Positions 7,239-15,094 of a DNA stretch of 64,000 bases are shown here, one piece after another (the stretch's first letter is position 1; each line of letters opens with the position of its first letter). A model generated the notes under the pieces. That model had not been told where the DNA came from. It saw only the letters and a program-made list of their open reading frames with translations, and searched no databases. The DNA is from a virus. The position numbers and the translations under genes are program-made. The DNA lies in IMG/VR virus record IMGVR_UViG_3300044642_000548, positions 1-64,000 of that record; one strand, 5' to 3'.

Positions 7239-8105
7239 TAAATCTTCTGTTTTTTTACTTAAAGTTTGAATTACTTTTTCCAATTCATCTTTTCCTTCTA
7301 TTTTCCCACTTTCTCCGTATTTCTCCAACAAATTAACTTGTCGTAAAAATTCATCTAAATTAACTGATTTCAGAACATTAACAGTTTTTTCAACATCAGT
7401 TTTAGCCTTTTCAATTATATACTTTTCATAAGTATAAACTCTTATTTTAGCCATTATTTCAAATAGTTCAAACATAGTCCAATCATTCAAAATAACTTTT
7501 TGCTCATTAACTTCAGTATCAATTTGATTATAAATTGTATAATATGTGGTCAAGTGTTCATTTTTACTACGTGAATAAAATGCAACCTTATTATAATTTT
7601 TAGCTCTTTCTTTTTTTGAGATCAAATAAAACAAATAACCGTCTTTAGTGTAACTTGTAAACTGATAAGAACTTGATTTACTGGCGGTACACCATTTAGT
7701 ATCCGCACCATATTTTAGGGATCCCTTTAAAGTTAAAGGACTAATTAAAAGATAATCATCATTTTCAATTAAAACATCAATATGATCTTCACGAATAAAT
7801 TCATTTTCCTCTTTTAATGCTTTAGCATTTTCAACTATCCTAAATAACTGCATCATAGATTTATATTGACTACTATAAATGTCTTTATTTTGAATATATG
7901 GTAACAACTGATCAAACTCATTAATTATTTTAACATACTGAGGTGCCGATACTCCCTCAACTGGACGTTCATTTCTTGTTGACCACATCTTAAACATAAA
8001 TTCAAGATATTTTTTGGTTGGTGTTTTATCTCCCTCAAAAAATTTATCACCCGTAGATTTATTAACTTTTGGGTATTTTTTTCTTAGTTCATCAATTTTT
8101 GCCAT
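7212..8105 (-). CDS. KWCT-motif protein, member 1 (297 aa)
   Basis: One of four proteins in this window with the motif [L]KYGAxTKWCT. Here the KWCT is at about residues 137-140, within SLKYGADTKWCTAS. Before it is a strand block LIENDDYLLISPLTLKG. After it comes an aromatic F..Y...GYLFYLISKK strand. The N-terminal 45 residues (DELRKKYPKV...KKYLEFMFKMW) resemble those of members 2 and 3. The invariant Lys-Trp-Cys-Thr suggests a catalytic or metal-binding Cys, but the biochemical role is unknown. Its start overlaps the cytidylyltransferase stop by 14 nt. Confidence 0.75.
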   Translation of the reverse strand: MAKIDELRKKYPKVNKSTGDKFFEGDKTPTKKYLEFMFKMWSTRNERPVEGVSAPQYVKIINEFDQLLPYIQNKDIYSSQYKSMMQLFRIVENAKALKEENEFIREDHIDVLIENDDYLLISPLTLKGSLKYGADTKWCTASKSSSYQFTSYTKDGYLFYLISKKERAKNYNKVAFYSRSKNEHLTTYYTIYNQIDTEVNEQKVILNDWTMFELFEIMAKIRVYTYEKYIIEKAKTDVEKTVNVLKSVNLDEFLRQVNLLEKYGESGKIEGKDELEKVIQTLSKKTEDLFGKSKINV

Positions 8106-8505
8106 TGTTTATTCTTTTTTTAAGTTCTGTACTTGAGAAATTGTGTTTTCTTTCATTGTAGTATAACACAATACTCCTATCTAAACATATTTGTTTTGCG
8201 GTGAAATCTTTACCCTTATAGTCCTCACCAATAATTCTAACATCTAATTTTAATGTGTTAAAAAGATCTTCTAAATCTTTTTCAGTTTCGTATGGTATGA
8301 TCTCATCAACGAATTTACAACCTTTAAGTTGAATGTATCTTTCAACGACCGATTGTATTGGTTTGTTTTTTTCTGGTCTATCAATTGTTGGATCTGTTTG
8401 TAACGCAATAATTAAATAATCACATTGAGTTTTAGCTTCCTCCAACATCTTTACGTGTCCCGCATGAAATAAATCAAAACAGGAGCAAGTTATTCCTATC
8501 TTCAT
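8092..8505 (-). CDS. Cytidylyltransferase-family nucleotidyltransferase (137 aa)
   Basis: Has the hallmark HxGH motif in CSCFDLFHAGHVKMLEEAK near the N-terminus, then LIIALQTDP and VRIIGEDYKGKDFT. The ISSTE-like C-terminal signature is present as FSSTELKKRI. This is the pattern of glycerol-3-phosphate cytidylyltransferase/RfaE-type enzymes, which activate small alcohols or sugars with CTP or ATP. Length matches the family (about 130-140 aa). Substrate not determinable. It overlaps the lipoprotein gene by 4 nt. Confidence 0.88.
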   Translation of the reverse strand: MKIGITCSCFDLFHAGHVKMLEEAKTQCDYLIIALQTDPTIDRPEKNKPIQSVVERYIQLKGCKFVDEIIPYETEKDLEDLFNTLKLDVRIIGEDYKGKDFTAKQICLDRSIVLYYNERKHNFSSTELKKRINNGKN

Positions 8506-8744
8506 TTTGAATTATCTTTTAAAATATACGGTGGATAAATTCTTACTTCAGACCCATCACTATTAAAATAATATAATGTGTCACCATCAAAACTAATTGT
8601 ATCCGTATACCATATTGCATCATGCATTGGGTTCAACCCTGAGGTTGGGATATAAACTTTCCCGTGAATTTCATATTTATATTCTTTTCTCTTACAAGAA
8701 AACAATACTATCCCAACTAAAGTAATTAATATTAACTTTTTCAT
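8502..8744 (-). CDS. Small lipoprotein (80 aa)
   Basis: The N-terminus MKKLILITLVGIVLFSCKRK is a clear lipoprotein signal. Two basic residues and a hydrophobic core lead to a lipobox LFSC, giving Cys17 as the lipidated residue. The mature part is short and beta-rich. Phage lipoproteins often act at the envelope, for example in superinfection exclusion, but nothing here proves that. It overlaps neighbours by 4 nt on both sides. Confidence 0.8.
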   Translation of the reverse strand: MKKLILITLVGIVLFSCKRKEYKYEIHGKVYIPTSGLNPMHDAIWYTDTISFDGDTLYYFNSDGSEVRIYPPYILKDNSK

Positions 8745-8977
8745 AGATTTTCTTCTTTTATTTTAAGGTGTTTTTCTTTAAATTGATTTAATAATTCAAT
8801 GATCTCTTCAACAGTATCAAATGCCCATCTTTTTGTCTCAATGACATAAAAATCACCACCACCACCATTATCTGTTTTGATCGTTAAATATTGTTCCTCA
8901 GTTGTACAACAATCCGCCTCTTGGGTGTATGTCATTTCCAAAGTTTGACTTAATAAATTTGCTTTGATTGGGTCCAT
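8741..8977 (-). CDS. Hypothetical protein (78 aa)
   Basis: A 78-residue protein starting MDPIKANLLSQTLEMTY, with adjacent cysteines (ADCCTTEE), a glycine run (NGGGGDF) and an acidic helical tail. It is the first gene after a host-type promoter box, overlaps the lipoprotein start by 4 nt, and heads the unit running down to the prohibitin region. No family recognised. Confidence 0.7.
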   Translation of the reverse strand: MDPIKANLLSQTLEMTYTQEADCCTTEEQYLTIKTDNGGGGDFYVIETKRWAFDTVEEIIELLNQFKEKHLKIKEENL

Positions 8978-8994
8978 AAAATTATATTATTAGA

Positions 8995-9002
8995 CAAATA
9001 TA
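8995..9002 (-). promoter_or_regulatory. Bacteroidota-type -7 box (TATATTTG)
   Basis: Minus-strand TATATTTG, 17 nt upstream of the ATG at 8977, in the gap after the oxygenase gene. It matches TAnnTTTG. The -33 element is not obvious. Confidence 0.5.
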
Positions 9003-9030
9003 GTAATTATTTTTTAAATAAAACAAATTT

Positions 9031-9585
9031 TTAATAAAATTCATTCTCTCTAATCCAAATTACCGCAATATACTTGTAACCACTTTTTACGGGTAATCCA
9101 GCATGAAGGCTATCGTAATCTAAAGAACCATCATCTTTAATGTTGTCCCACAATACAAGTTTACCTTTTTTAGGATCAACTTTAATATTTAAATTTGGGA
9201 AATTTGTTTCTCCACCTTCAAAATCATCATTTAAGTAAACCAAAGCCGTTTTTAATCTTTGTCCACCTCTATTTACCTCATCCTCATAGTATTCTTCACC
9301 AGGATGAAAAAAATCATGATGATCTTTATATTCTTCACCAACACTATATTTAACAACATGAATACTTTCCATATTAATTTTTGGTAGTTTGGTCGTCTCA
9401 GAAATAAGGTCTCTATATTTTATAACAACATCCCCATGTTCTTCATCTAACCAAGCCCCTTTTGCAACTCTATACCCTTCAATACTCTCACCAAGAACTC
9501 CAACTTCATCAAAAATATCTGAGGCTAAACTTATTAAATTATCACATTCTTCGTACGATAAAAAATTATTAATTTCTATGACCAT
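9031..9585 (-). CDS. 2OG-Fe(II) dioxygenase, prolyl-4-hydroxylase-like (184 aa)
   Basis: Shows the double-stranded beta-helix signature of Fe(II)/2-oxoglutarate oxygenases. An HxD-type iron site is in YKDHHDFFHPGEEY, then ALVYLNDDFEGGETNFP, a distal His in SLDYDSLHAGLPV, and a 2OG-binding basic residue in GYKYIAVIWIRE. The GGET block (FEGGETNFP) is typical of phage and prolyl-4-hydroxylase members. It may hydroxylate a protein or nucleic-acid substrate; which one is unknown. It overlaps the small membrane ORF upstream. Confidence 0.88.
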   Translation of the reverse strand: MVIEINNFLSYEECDNLISLASDIFDEVGVLGESIEGYRVAKGAWLDEEHGDVVIKYRDLISETTKLPKINMESIHVVKYSVGEEYKDHHDFFHPGEEYYEDEVNRGGQRLKTALVYLNDDFEGGETNFPNLNIKVDPKKGKLVLWDNIKDDGSLDYDSLHAGLPVKSGYKYIAVIWIRENEFY

Positions 9586-9685
9586 ATTTTTTATTTTTAT
9601 AGTTTTTTATAATCCAACATATTGGCATAACAATAAGTAAAAAACCAATCCCAACCAAATGTAATATACCTTCTATTAACATCAT
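9569..9685 (-). CDS. Tiny membrane protein (38 aa)
   Basis: A 38-residue ORF. A hydrophobic helix (ILHLVGIGFLLIVMPICWII) is followed by a basic tail (KNYKNKKYGHRN). Its ATG overlaps the stop of the 9682-9984 gene as ATGA, and its 3' end overlaps the oxygenase start by 17 nt. Function unknown. Confidence 0.55.
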   Translation of the reverse strand: MMLIEGILHLVGIGFLLIVMPICWIIKNYKNKKYGHRN

Positions 9686-9984
9686 ACCGTAGTAAATTTA
9701 AGTTCCGCACCATCAATTATAACATCACATATACCACCATTCTCAATTATGGTATTGATTCTGGCTTCAGGTAATTTTACTTTATCAGGTTCACCAACCA
9801 ACTTATAACTCTTAGTTAGAGTTAATTTTGGATCTTTTATTAAGGATAGTACCGTTTCGTTTTCACAAACAACTCTTGAAGGGTATTGATTGCCCACCGT
9901 TACAATTGCAACATCTCCTAATTGGATCTCTTCATCTGAAACCAAGTACGGTTCCTTTTCCATTATAATAATCTTATTCATCAT
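9682..9984 (-). CDS. Hypothetical protein (100 aa)
   Basis: A 100-residue, probably beta-rich protein. It contains YLVSDEEIQLGDVAIVTVGN, a pattern I associate with small Bacteroidota and phage proteins, though I cannot name the family. It overlaps both neighbours and sits in the same minus-strand run. Function unknown. Confidence 0.7.
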   Translation of the reverse strand: MMNKIIIMEKEPYLVSDEEIQLGDVAIVTVGNQYPSRVVCENETVLSLIKDPKLTLTKSYKLVGEPDKVKLPEARINTIIENGGICDVIIDGAELKFTTV

Positions 9985-10291
9985 TTTTATCTTTTTTTAT
10001 ATATATGTGATTATGGTTCCAATTACCACACTGATCGCAAGGTTCGTATTCTTTTGAGTTATCCACATCATATTCAAACTCATCACCACTATTAATAACC
10101 ATCATTGTAATTTCAGTCCAATCACTCATTCCCAAATTGTTTTTTAATGATTTTAATTTATCAATTAATTGATCTTGTAAATCACTAATCATCTCAGGAT
10201 TTCTATTATCATACTCATGTATAAATAATGACTCATCATCAATTTCAACATCAGGACCAAAACAATTTTCACTTAATCTTATCTTTTTCAT
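9974..10291 (-). CDS. Acidic hypothetical protein with CxxC (105 aa)
   Basis: A 105-residue acidic protein starting MKKIRLSENCFGPDVEID. Near the C-terminus CDQCGNWNHNHIYI has two Cys and two His, which could bind one zinc. It overlaps the next gene by 4 nt. No family recognised. Confidence 0.7.
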   Translation of the reverse strand: MKKIRLSENCFGPDVEIDDESLFIHEYDNRNPEMISDLQDQLIDKLKSLKNNLGMSDWTEITMMVINSGDEFEYDVDNSKEYEPCDQCGNWNHNHIYIKKDKNDE

Positions 10292-10599
10292 AACCCAAAC
10301 TTGTATGTTCTATTTATATCCTCAATATACTCTTTAAGGTTAGTGATAGATTTTTCAAAATCAACTCTCGGAGTTTCACCAAATCTAACAGAATCTTCCT
10401 CATCTTTGATTAGTTGCCGACAACTACTATAGATTTCTTTAACCACGTTATGTAGGATTTCTTCTTTATCGTATTGTCTATTGATCTCCACTTCCATAAC
10501 GTCTCCTTCTAATTCTCTACAATACTCTATTAACTCCATAACTTCAGGTTCATCCATCAGGTGTCTATTATTTTTGAATATTTGATTTATATTTTTCAT
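10288..10599 (-). CDS. Hypothetical protein (103 aa)
   Basis: A helical, acidic protein. The frame opens at a GTG at 10614, but the ATG at 10599 (MKNINQIFKNNRHLMD) is a better start. It overlaps the upstream gene's 3' end by 32 nt. No motif recognised. Probably cytoplasmic. Confidence 0.65.
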   Translation of the reverse strand: MKNINQIFKNNRHLMDEPEVMELIEYCRELEGDVMEVEINRQYDKEEILHNVVKEIYSSCRQLIKDEEDSVRFGETPRVDFEKSITNLKEYIEDINRTYKFGL

Positions 10600-10966
10600 T
10601 GTAATGATTTTCACATAATGTACTATACCAACCTATATTTGTTCTTAACTCCCCTTTTTCACCGCAGATCTCACAGATTTCATAACTTTGATCTTCAGCA
10701 AGTCGGATTCTTTTATGTATTTCATCCGATCCCTCATTAATGTAAAACCGTAATCCACCAAATTTTTCTTTAACCTGACACAATTGTTTATTCCATCCAA
10801 GTTTAATGAGATCTTCTATTAGATCTTTAATGATTGGGTACCAACCCAAACCAACACTAAAAAAACCACTATCAGTAATTGGTGGTCTATCCGTAAAAAA
10901 CCCACTCTCAAGTCCTCCAATGGACTCAAGATACTCATTCATTTCTTCTTCTATATTTTTAGTCAT
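10568..10966 (-). CDS. Hypothetical protein with Cys-rich C-terminus (132 aa)
   Basis: A 132-residue protein starting MTKNIEEEMNEYLESIGGL. The C-terminal part has YEICEICGEKGEL, then a later TLCENHYNEKY. The CxxC...CxxH arrangement suggests a small zinc-binding module. The middle segment WNKQLCQVKEKFGGLRFYI is a recurring phage-type motif. It overlaps the HAD gene by 8 nt. Function unknown. Confidence 0.7.
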   Translation of the reverse strand: MTKNIEEEMNEYLESIGGLESGFFTDRPPITDSGFFSVGLGWYPIIKDLIEDLIKLGWNKQLCQVKEKFGGLRFYINEGSDEIHKRIRLAEDQSYEICEICGEKGELRTNIGWYSTLCENHYNEKYKSNIQK

Positions 10967-11543
10967 TTTTCAAAAACTTTAATATTTTTTCTTTAACTCC
11001 GCTCTGTTTTATTCCCTCATTTGATCTTGGCGTTAAAACAAAATTATCTATCGCCCATACATCTTTCCAATCCTCACCAATTTTACCCATATTTAAATCA
11101 TCAACAGAAACCCAATGTGTAACCTCAGGATGATCCTGAAGATATTGTCTGATTTCAATAGTTCGTGTTTGTTCTAAATCCCATCTTGGTGACCATATAA
11201 ATAAATTACCATGAACTTTACAATCTTGTATATTTGGTGTTAACGCAATTGGTTTTTTACTTATCCCATGTAATTCATAATATTCACCAAGTTCTTCAAG
11301 AGTTGCGTGTAGCTTCCAATCTGAACTTACCACAATTTCACATCCTGTCTCTTCAACAATCTCATTAAGGATCTTAATTGCCTTTTGATCAAAGTCATCA
11401 AATCGTACAGACACCGGACCCTCTTTTAGATTTGAGGAGGATTCAGGATTTTCAGAACGATATTTCGCCCATTTCTTTGTTCGTCCACCCCAATTATTGG
11501 AGAGACAAATTACACCATCATGATCTAAAAATAATACTTTCAT
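10959..11543 (-). CDS. HAD-superfamily phosphatase, RNA-repair type (194 aa)
   Basis: A HAD motif I variant FLDHDGVI (DxDG) at the N-terminus carries the nucleophile Asp. A motif II-like strand is IVVSSDWKLHATLEEL. The C-terminal VSVDDLNM gives the motif IV acids. The pattern matches the HAD domain linked to 'Swiss-army-knife' RNA repair proteins (HAD_SAK type), which remove terminal phosphates. With the RNA ligase (16514), cREC (17922) and P-loop kinase (22058) it could supply the 3'-phosphatase step of RNA end healing. That link is inference. Confidence 0.75.
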   Translation of the reverse strand: MKVLFLDHDGVICLSNNWGGRTKKWAKYRSENPESSSNLKEGPVSVRFDDFDQKAIKILNEIVEETGCEIVVSSDWKLHATLEELGEYYELHGISKKPIALTPNIQDCKVHGNLFIWSPRWDLEQTRTIEIRQYLQDHPEVTHWVSVDDLNMGKIGEDWKDVWAIDNFVLTPRSNEGIKQSGVKEKILKFLKND

Positions 11544-11546
11544 ACT

Positions 11547-11828
11547 TTATGTTATTGCACCTATTATATTAAACTTCTCCTCAAACCATTCTTCCATCAC
11601 TTTATAAACTTCTGTTAGTATGACAGGATCTTTATCATCAATTCTAAGTGTTCTTATCATTGGTTCAACCATTAACTTAAAATTCAAAAATATTATTTCG
11701 TCTTTTGGTTGATACTCAAAATAAACTTTACCTTCCTTATAATACAGCATTCGTTTAGGACTATACTCTAAATTACTATAGTGTAAGGAAAGAAACTTTT
11801 TAATTAATATTTTCTTGTTTGAGTTCAT
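11547..11828 (-). CDS. Hypothetical protein with WFE C-terminal motif (93 aa)
   Basis: A 93-residue protein whose end (VMEEWFEEKFNIIGAI) resembles the segment just before the repeat array in the 354-residue protein at 1334-2398 (VTEWFESRFLNM). Its N-terminus is basic and its middle beta-rich. This suggests that the two share a small domain. Function unknown. Confidence 0.65.
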   Translation of the reverse strand: MNSNKKILIKKFLSLHYSNLEYSPKRMLYYKEGKVYFEYQPKDEIIFLNFKLMVEPMIRTLRIDDKDPVILTEVYKVMEEWFEEKFNIIGAIT

Positions 11829-11862
11829 TTATGTAATAATAATAAATAAAAATCATATAGTC

Positions 11863-11892
11863 AAAAAAACCCCCACATTTCTGTGAGGGTTT
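11863..11892 (-). terminator. Terminator after the candidate structured RNA
   Basis: A stem AAACCCTCACA/TGTGGGGGTTT on the minus strand (one mismatch), with a T run at 11863-11869. It ends the transcript that carries the 12070-12504 gene and the structured segment 11895-12069. Confidence 0.85.
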
Positions 11893-11894
11893 CG

Positions 11895-12069
11895 TATAGT
11901 TTGTTTCAAGAATTAAAATTATGTAGACAAGAGTTTTAAATTTTAATCAAATGACTTTTGAGTATTTGAATAATGAGTTTGGGACCATTACGTTATCACT
12001 ATCAATTATCCGACTATGCAGCCTCCATGTATAGAACACATATCATTTTGACCCTATCCACAAACTATA
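11895..12069 (-). ncRNA. Candidate structured RNA closed by a 10-bp helix (~175 nt)
   Basis: No ORF fills this gap. On the minus strand it begins TATAGTTTGT and ends ACAAACTATA, a perfect 10-bp long-range helix that encloses the whole segment and is followed within 3 nt by a terminator. Inside, ATTAAAAT and ATTTTAAT flank a loop near 11912-11950. The 5' half is better mixed in base composition than the surrounding DNA. It could be an independent small RNA or a structured 3' UTR of the gene at 12070. No match to tRNA, tmRNA or a known riboswitch was seen. Confidence 0.45.
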
Positions 12070-12504
12070 TTAGATTTGAGTGGTTGCGTTGAATACATCC
12101 AAACGATCTTGGATTTCTTCAATACGAGTTTCCAACTCTTTAATTGTTTCATTTCGTCTAACCAAAGAGATTTCTGAGGTTTTAACACTCTCACTTTCTA
12201 ATCGGTAACGATCACGATTTGATTTACCTTCGGTACAATCCATTTTTTTAAGTGATTGAGCAATGGATTTCAACTCTGACATCAAAAAGATGTCTTCCAA
12301 TACCGGTGTGTTGGCAATATGGATTTTTGATTTCAAATTAGCCAACTCTTTTGTGTCTTCAGAGATTTTAGCCAATAGTATAATTGAACTATATGGTCTT
12401 TCATTTCCAACCTCTATTGAGTTGTATTCTTGCATCAACTTTGTGTTCTCACCAATCTGTTTGATCAGTTTATTTTTTTGTTTCAGAGCTTGCTTAATTG
12501 TCAT
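12070..12504 (-). CDS. Coiled-coil protein (144 aa)
   Basis: A helical, charged protein: MTIKQALKQKNKLIKQIGEN, a middle segment KSKIHIANTPVLEDI, and a long C-terminal coil (ETIKELETRIEEIQDRLDVF). The layout is loosely like the DIP1984/DUF6847 helical proteins (heptad helix, then an INxTN-like turn), but the match is weak. It lies just downstream of dnaK and is followed by the candidate structured RNA. Confidence 0.7.
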   Translation of the reverse strand: MTIKQALKQKNKLIKQIGENTKLMQEYNSIEVGNERPYSSIILLAKISEDTKELANLKSKIHIANTPVLEDIFLMSELKSIAQSLKKMDCTEGKSNRDRYRLESESVKTSEISLVRRNETIKELETRIEEIQDRLDVFNATTQI

Positions 12505-12555
12505 AATAAATATTTTTTGTATGAAAGTATAAGTTATAAATACCGTTAAGTCAAG

Positions 12556-12584
12556 CGGGACCCCAATTTATTTTTGAGGCCCCG
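12556..12584 (-). terminator. GC-rich hairpin after dnaK
   Basis: A 9-bp stem (CGGGGCCTC with GGGGTCCCG, including G-T pairs) lies 10 nt past the dnaK stop. There is no good T run on the minus strand (a T run exists on the plus strand), so it may be a weak terminator or an mRNA-stabilising 3' hairpin. Confidence 0.55.
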
Positions 12585-12593
12585 ATAACTTTT

Positions 12594-14450
12594 TTAAAGT
12601 ACTTCTTCAAATTCAACGTCAGACGGAGCATCATTACCTTCTTCAGTTGTAGTTTGTTCGTACAATGATTGACTAATATGGTGGAACTGACTATTAAGAT
12701 TTTCAATATCTTGATTAATCTTCTCAATGTCTTTTTTTGCGTAAGATTCTTTTAACGTTCCAAGTAATCCATCAAGTTCACTCTTTTGTTCTTCAGTTAA
12801 TTTATCTTCCAAATCTTTGATTGACTTCTCAGTTTGGAAGATTGTACCATCAGCCGTGTTTAGAACTTCAGCATCTTCTCTGAGTTTTTTATCCTGTTCG
12901 GCATTTAACTCAGCTTCTTGTTTCATTTTCTCAATCTCTTCTTTTGATAAACCTGAGGACGCTTCGATACGAATTGTTTGTTGTTTGTTTGTACCTTTAT
13001 CCATTGCAGAAACATTGATAATACCATTCGCATCAATATCAAACGTAACCTCAATTTGTGGAACACCTCTCATCGCTGGTGGAACACCATCTAAATTGAA
13101 CTTACCAATGGTTTTATTATCTTTTGCCATTGCTCGTTCTCCCTGAAGTACGTGGATCTCAACTGTTGGTTGATTATCTACTGCCGTTGAGAACACCTGA
13201 GATTTTTTAGTTGGGATCGTGGTGTTAGCATCAATCAATTTAGTCATAACTCCACCCATAGTTTCAATACCTAAAGATAATGGAGTCACATCTAATAATA
13301 AGACATCTTTAACATCACCAGCAAGTACACCACCTTGGATCGCCGCACCTAAAGCAACTACCTCATCAGGATTAACACCTTTAGATGGTTCCTTACCAAA
13401 GAATTGTTTAACCGCTTCTTGAATTGCCGGAATTCTTGTTGTACCTCCAACCAAGATAATTTCATCAACATCAGACACATCCATCTTAGCATTTTTCAAC
13501 GCTGTCTTACAAGGTTCAATAGTTCGTTTGATTAATGAATCTGCCAGTTGTTCAAATTTAGATTTTGATAAAGTTCTAACCAAGTGTTTTGGCATCCCAT
13601 CTACCGGCATCAAATACGGTAAATTAATTTCCGTTGATGAGGTTGAAGATAATTCAACTTTTGCCTTTTCTGCCGCTTCTCGTAAACGTTGTAACGCCAT
13701 CGGATCCTTGGTCACATCAATTCCATTCTCATCTTTGAATTCATTTGCTAACCATTCAATAATAACCTGATCAAAGTCATCACCACCTAAGTGAGTATCA
13801 CCATCAGTAGACAATACTTCAAATACACCATCACCTAATTCAAGAATAGAAACATCGTGTGTACCACCACCACAGTCAAACACAACCACTACCATATCTT
13901 TAGACATTTTATCTAAACCATATGCTAATGCCGCCGCTGTTGGCTCATTAATGATACGTTTTACTTCCAAACCCGCAATCTCACCCGCTTCTTTGGTTGC
14001 CTGTCGTTGAGCATCATTAAAATACGCTGGTACCGTAATAACCGCCTCAGTAACCGTCTCACCCAAATAATCCTCAGCAGTTTGTTTCATTTTTTGTAAA
14101 ACCATTGCGGAAAGTTCCTGCGGAGAATACTGTCGTTTATCAATATCCACTCTTGGTGATCCACCATCTCCTTTTACAACTTTATAAGGAACTTTCTTTA
14201 CCTCATTTTTAGATTCAGTAAAACTTGTTCCCATAAATCGTTTAATTGAATGTACGGTTTTTTCAGGATTGGTTACCGCTTGTCGTTTAGCCGGATCCCC
14301 AATCTTTCTTTCACCATCTTTAATGAATCCGATTACAGATGGCGTTGTTCGTTTACCTTCGTTATTTGTAATAACTACCGGTTCATTCCCTTCCATAACG
14401 GCCACACAAGAGTTTGTTGTACCTAAGTCAATTCCAATTATTTTTCCCAT
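12594..14450 (-). CDS. dnaK: Hsp70 chaperone DnaK (618 aa)
   Basis: A full-length Hsp70. The ATPase start is [17 protein letters not shown], then [13 protein letters not shown], the phosphate-2 loop [15 protein letters not shown], and [14 protein letters not shown]. The substrate domain has [14 protein letters not shown] and ends in the EEVL tail. Usual length is about 610-640. Two departures from host DnaK stand out: [10 protein letters not shown] instead of DLGGGTFDVS. It refolds or disassembles proteins with DnaJ, which this phage also encodes (40364). No GrpE was seen, so the host exchange factor is presumably used. An A-rich leader with no Shine-Dalgarno precedes the ATG. Confidence 0.98.
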   Translation of the reverse strand: MGKIIGIDLGTTNSCVAVMEGNEPVVITNNEGKRTTPSVIGFIKDGERKIGDPAKRQAVTNPEKTVHSIKRFMGTSFTESKNEVKKVPYKVVKGDGGSPRVDIDKRQYSPQELSAMVLQKMKQTAEDYLGETVTEAVITVPAYFNDAQRQATKEAGEIAGLEVKRIINEPTAAALAYGLDKMSKDMVVVVFDCGGGTHDVSILELGDGVFEVLSTDGDTHLGGDDFDQVIIEWLANEFKDENGIDVTKDPMALQRLREAAEKAKVELSSTSSTEINLPYLMPVDGMPKHLVRTLSKSKFEQLADSLIKRTIEPCKTALKNAKMDVSDVDEIILVGGTTRIPAIQEAVKQFFGKEPSKGVNPDEVVALGAAIQGGVLAGDVKDVLLLDVTPLSLGIETMGGVMTKLIDANTTIPTKKSQVFSTAVDNQPTVEIHVLQGERAMAKDNKTIGKFNLDGVPPAMRGVPQIEVTFDIDANGIINVSAMDKGTNKQQTIRIEASSGLSKEEIEKMKQEAELNAEQDKKLREDAEVLNTADGTIFQTEKSIKDLEDKLTEEQKSELDGLLGTLKESYAKKDIEKINQDIENLNSQFHHISQSLYEQTTTEEGNDAPSDVEFEEVL

Positions 14451-14490
14451 TTTTAATTTTTAGTTTTTATTTTTTATTTATTATTACTTT

Positions 14491-14541
14491 TCAGTCGTAC
14501 CAAGTTTCCCAAAAAATGTTCCATTCGTAAAATACTGACAT
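14491..14541 (-). CDS. Possible 16-residue leader peptide ahead of dnaK
   Basis: A short ORF reading MSVFYEWNIFWETWYD, strikingly aromatic (three Trp, two Tyr, three Phe). It lies between the 96-residue gene and dnaK. Its ATG is inside the hairpin 14534-14550. It could be a leader peptide or chance; nothing else supports translation. Confidence 0.25.
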   Translation of the reverse strand: MSVFYEWNIFWETWYD

Positions 14542-14550
14542 TTTGTCAGT
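14534..14550 (-). terminator. ACTGAC/GTCAGT hairpin between genes upstream of dnaK
   Basis: A perfect 6-bp inverted repeat with a 5-nt loop, directly after the stop of the 14551-14841 gene and followed by ATTTTACG. It is a weak terminator or attenuator candidate. Not a CIRCE element. Confidence 0.4.
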
Positions 14551-14841
14551 TTACCAACTATCAACGTCTGTCAAATCTAATTCTGTGTCAGCTAATTCGC
14601 TGTATACTACGACATTTTGTCCTATACCACTACTTGAGAATGTATATTCGTAGTTTCCATAACTCCCATAGATTGCCTTTATGTGGCTCTGCCACTCCTC
14701 CAACTTTTTAACTTGATTTTCATCAAGAGTAAAAGTTTTAGTTTTACCTTTTTTAGGTGGAGGTGGTGGCATTTCACGATCTGTTATTTCACCATTTATT
14801 CTCAAATACATTTTGTTAATACGTTCTTGAGGTTCATCCAT
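14551..14841 (-). CDS. Hypothetical protein with poly-Pro segment (96 aa)
   Basis: A 96-residue protein starting MDEPQERINKMYLRINGE. A PPPPPKKGKTK linker separates a short N-terminal part from a C-terminal domain (FTLDENQVKKLEEWQSHIKA...), which has an acidic end (ELDLTDVDSW). It lies 6 nt downstream of the 67-residue gene. No family recognised. Confidence 0.65.
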   Translation of the reverse strand: MDEPQERINKMYLRINGEITDREMPPPPPKKGKTKTFTLDENQVKKLEEWQSHIKAIYGSYGNYEYTFSSSGIGQNVVVYSELADTELDLTDVDSW

Positions 14842-14847
14842 GACTTA

Positions 14848-15051
14848 CTATTTTTGAATAAACATATTTGTGTTAGCAATTGGGGCTCTAAATGTTGGGA
14901 TTTTTTTTCCTTCAAAATCCTCAACATAAACTTCATAGTGTTGTTCCATTACTTTTACCGTTGGGACGTTATCTTGACTATAAATCGTATCCCCTTGAGA
15001 GTTAACTACTTTAACTTCTCTTTTTGTTGTGTTAAATGTTAGTGTTTGCAT
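14848..15051 (-). CDS. Hypothetical protein (67 aa)
   Basis: A 67-residue, probably beta-rich protein starting MQTLTFNTTKREVKVVNSQGD. No signal peptide or motif was seen. It is grouped with the following 96-residue gene upstream of dnaK. Function unknown. Confidence 0.65.
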   Translation of the reverse strand: MQTLTFNTTKREVKVVNSQGDTIYSQDNVPTVKVMEQHYEVYVEDFEGKKIPTFRAPIANTNMFIQK

Positions 15052-15094
15052 ATTATTTTATTTATTTTTATCCTTGTTTATCTTCGTAATCTAA

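Noticed and set aside
11895-12069. tmRNA, 6S RNA or group I intron
   Set aside because: The closed helix is suggestive, but no tRNA-like end, tag ORF, 6S bubble or intron core was found. Left as an unnamed structured RNA.
12817-13146. Plus-strand ORFs opposite dnaK
   Set aside because: Shadows of a highly conserved gene.
14534-14550. CIRCE heat-shock operator upstream of dnaK
   Set aside because: The repeat ACTGAC-N5-GTCAGT does not match TTAGCACTC-N9-GAGTGCTAA.
14683-15042. Plus-strand ORF opposite the genes upstream of dnaK
   Set aside because: It runs antisense over two well-spaced minus-strand genes, is Phe/Ile/Lys-biased like other shadow frames and has no promoter motif.
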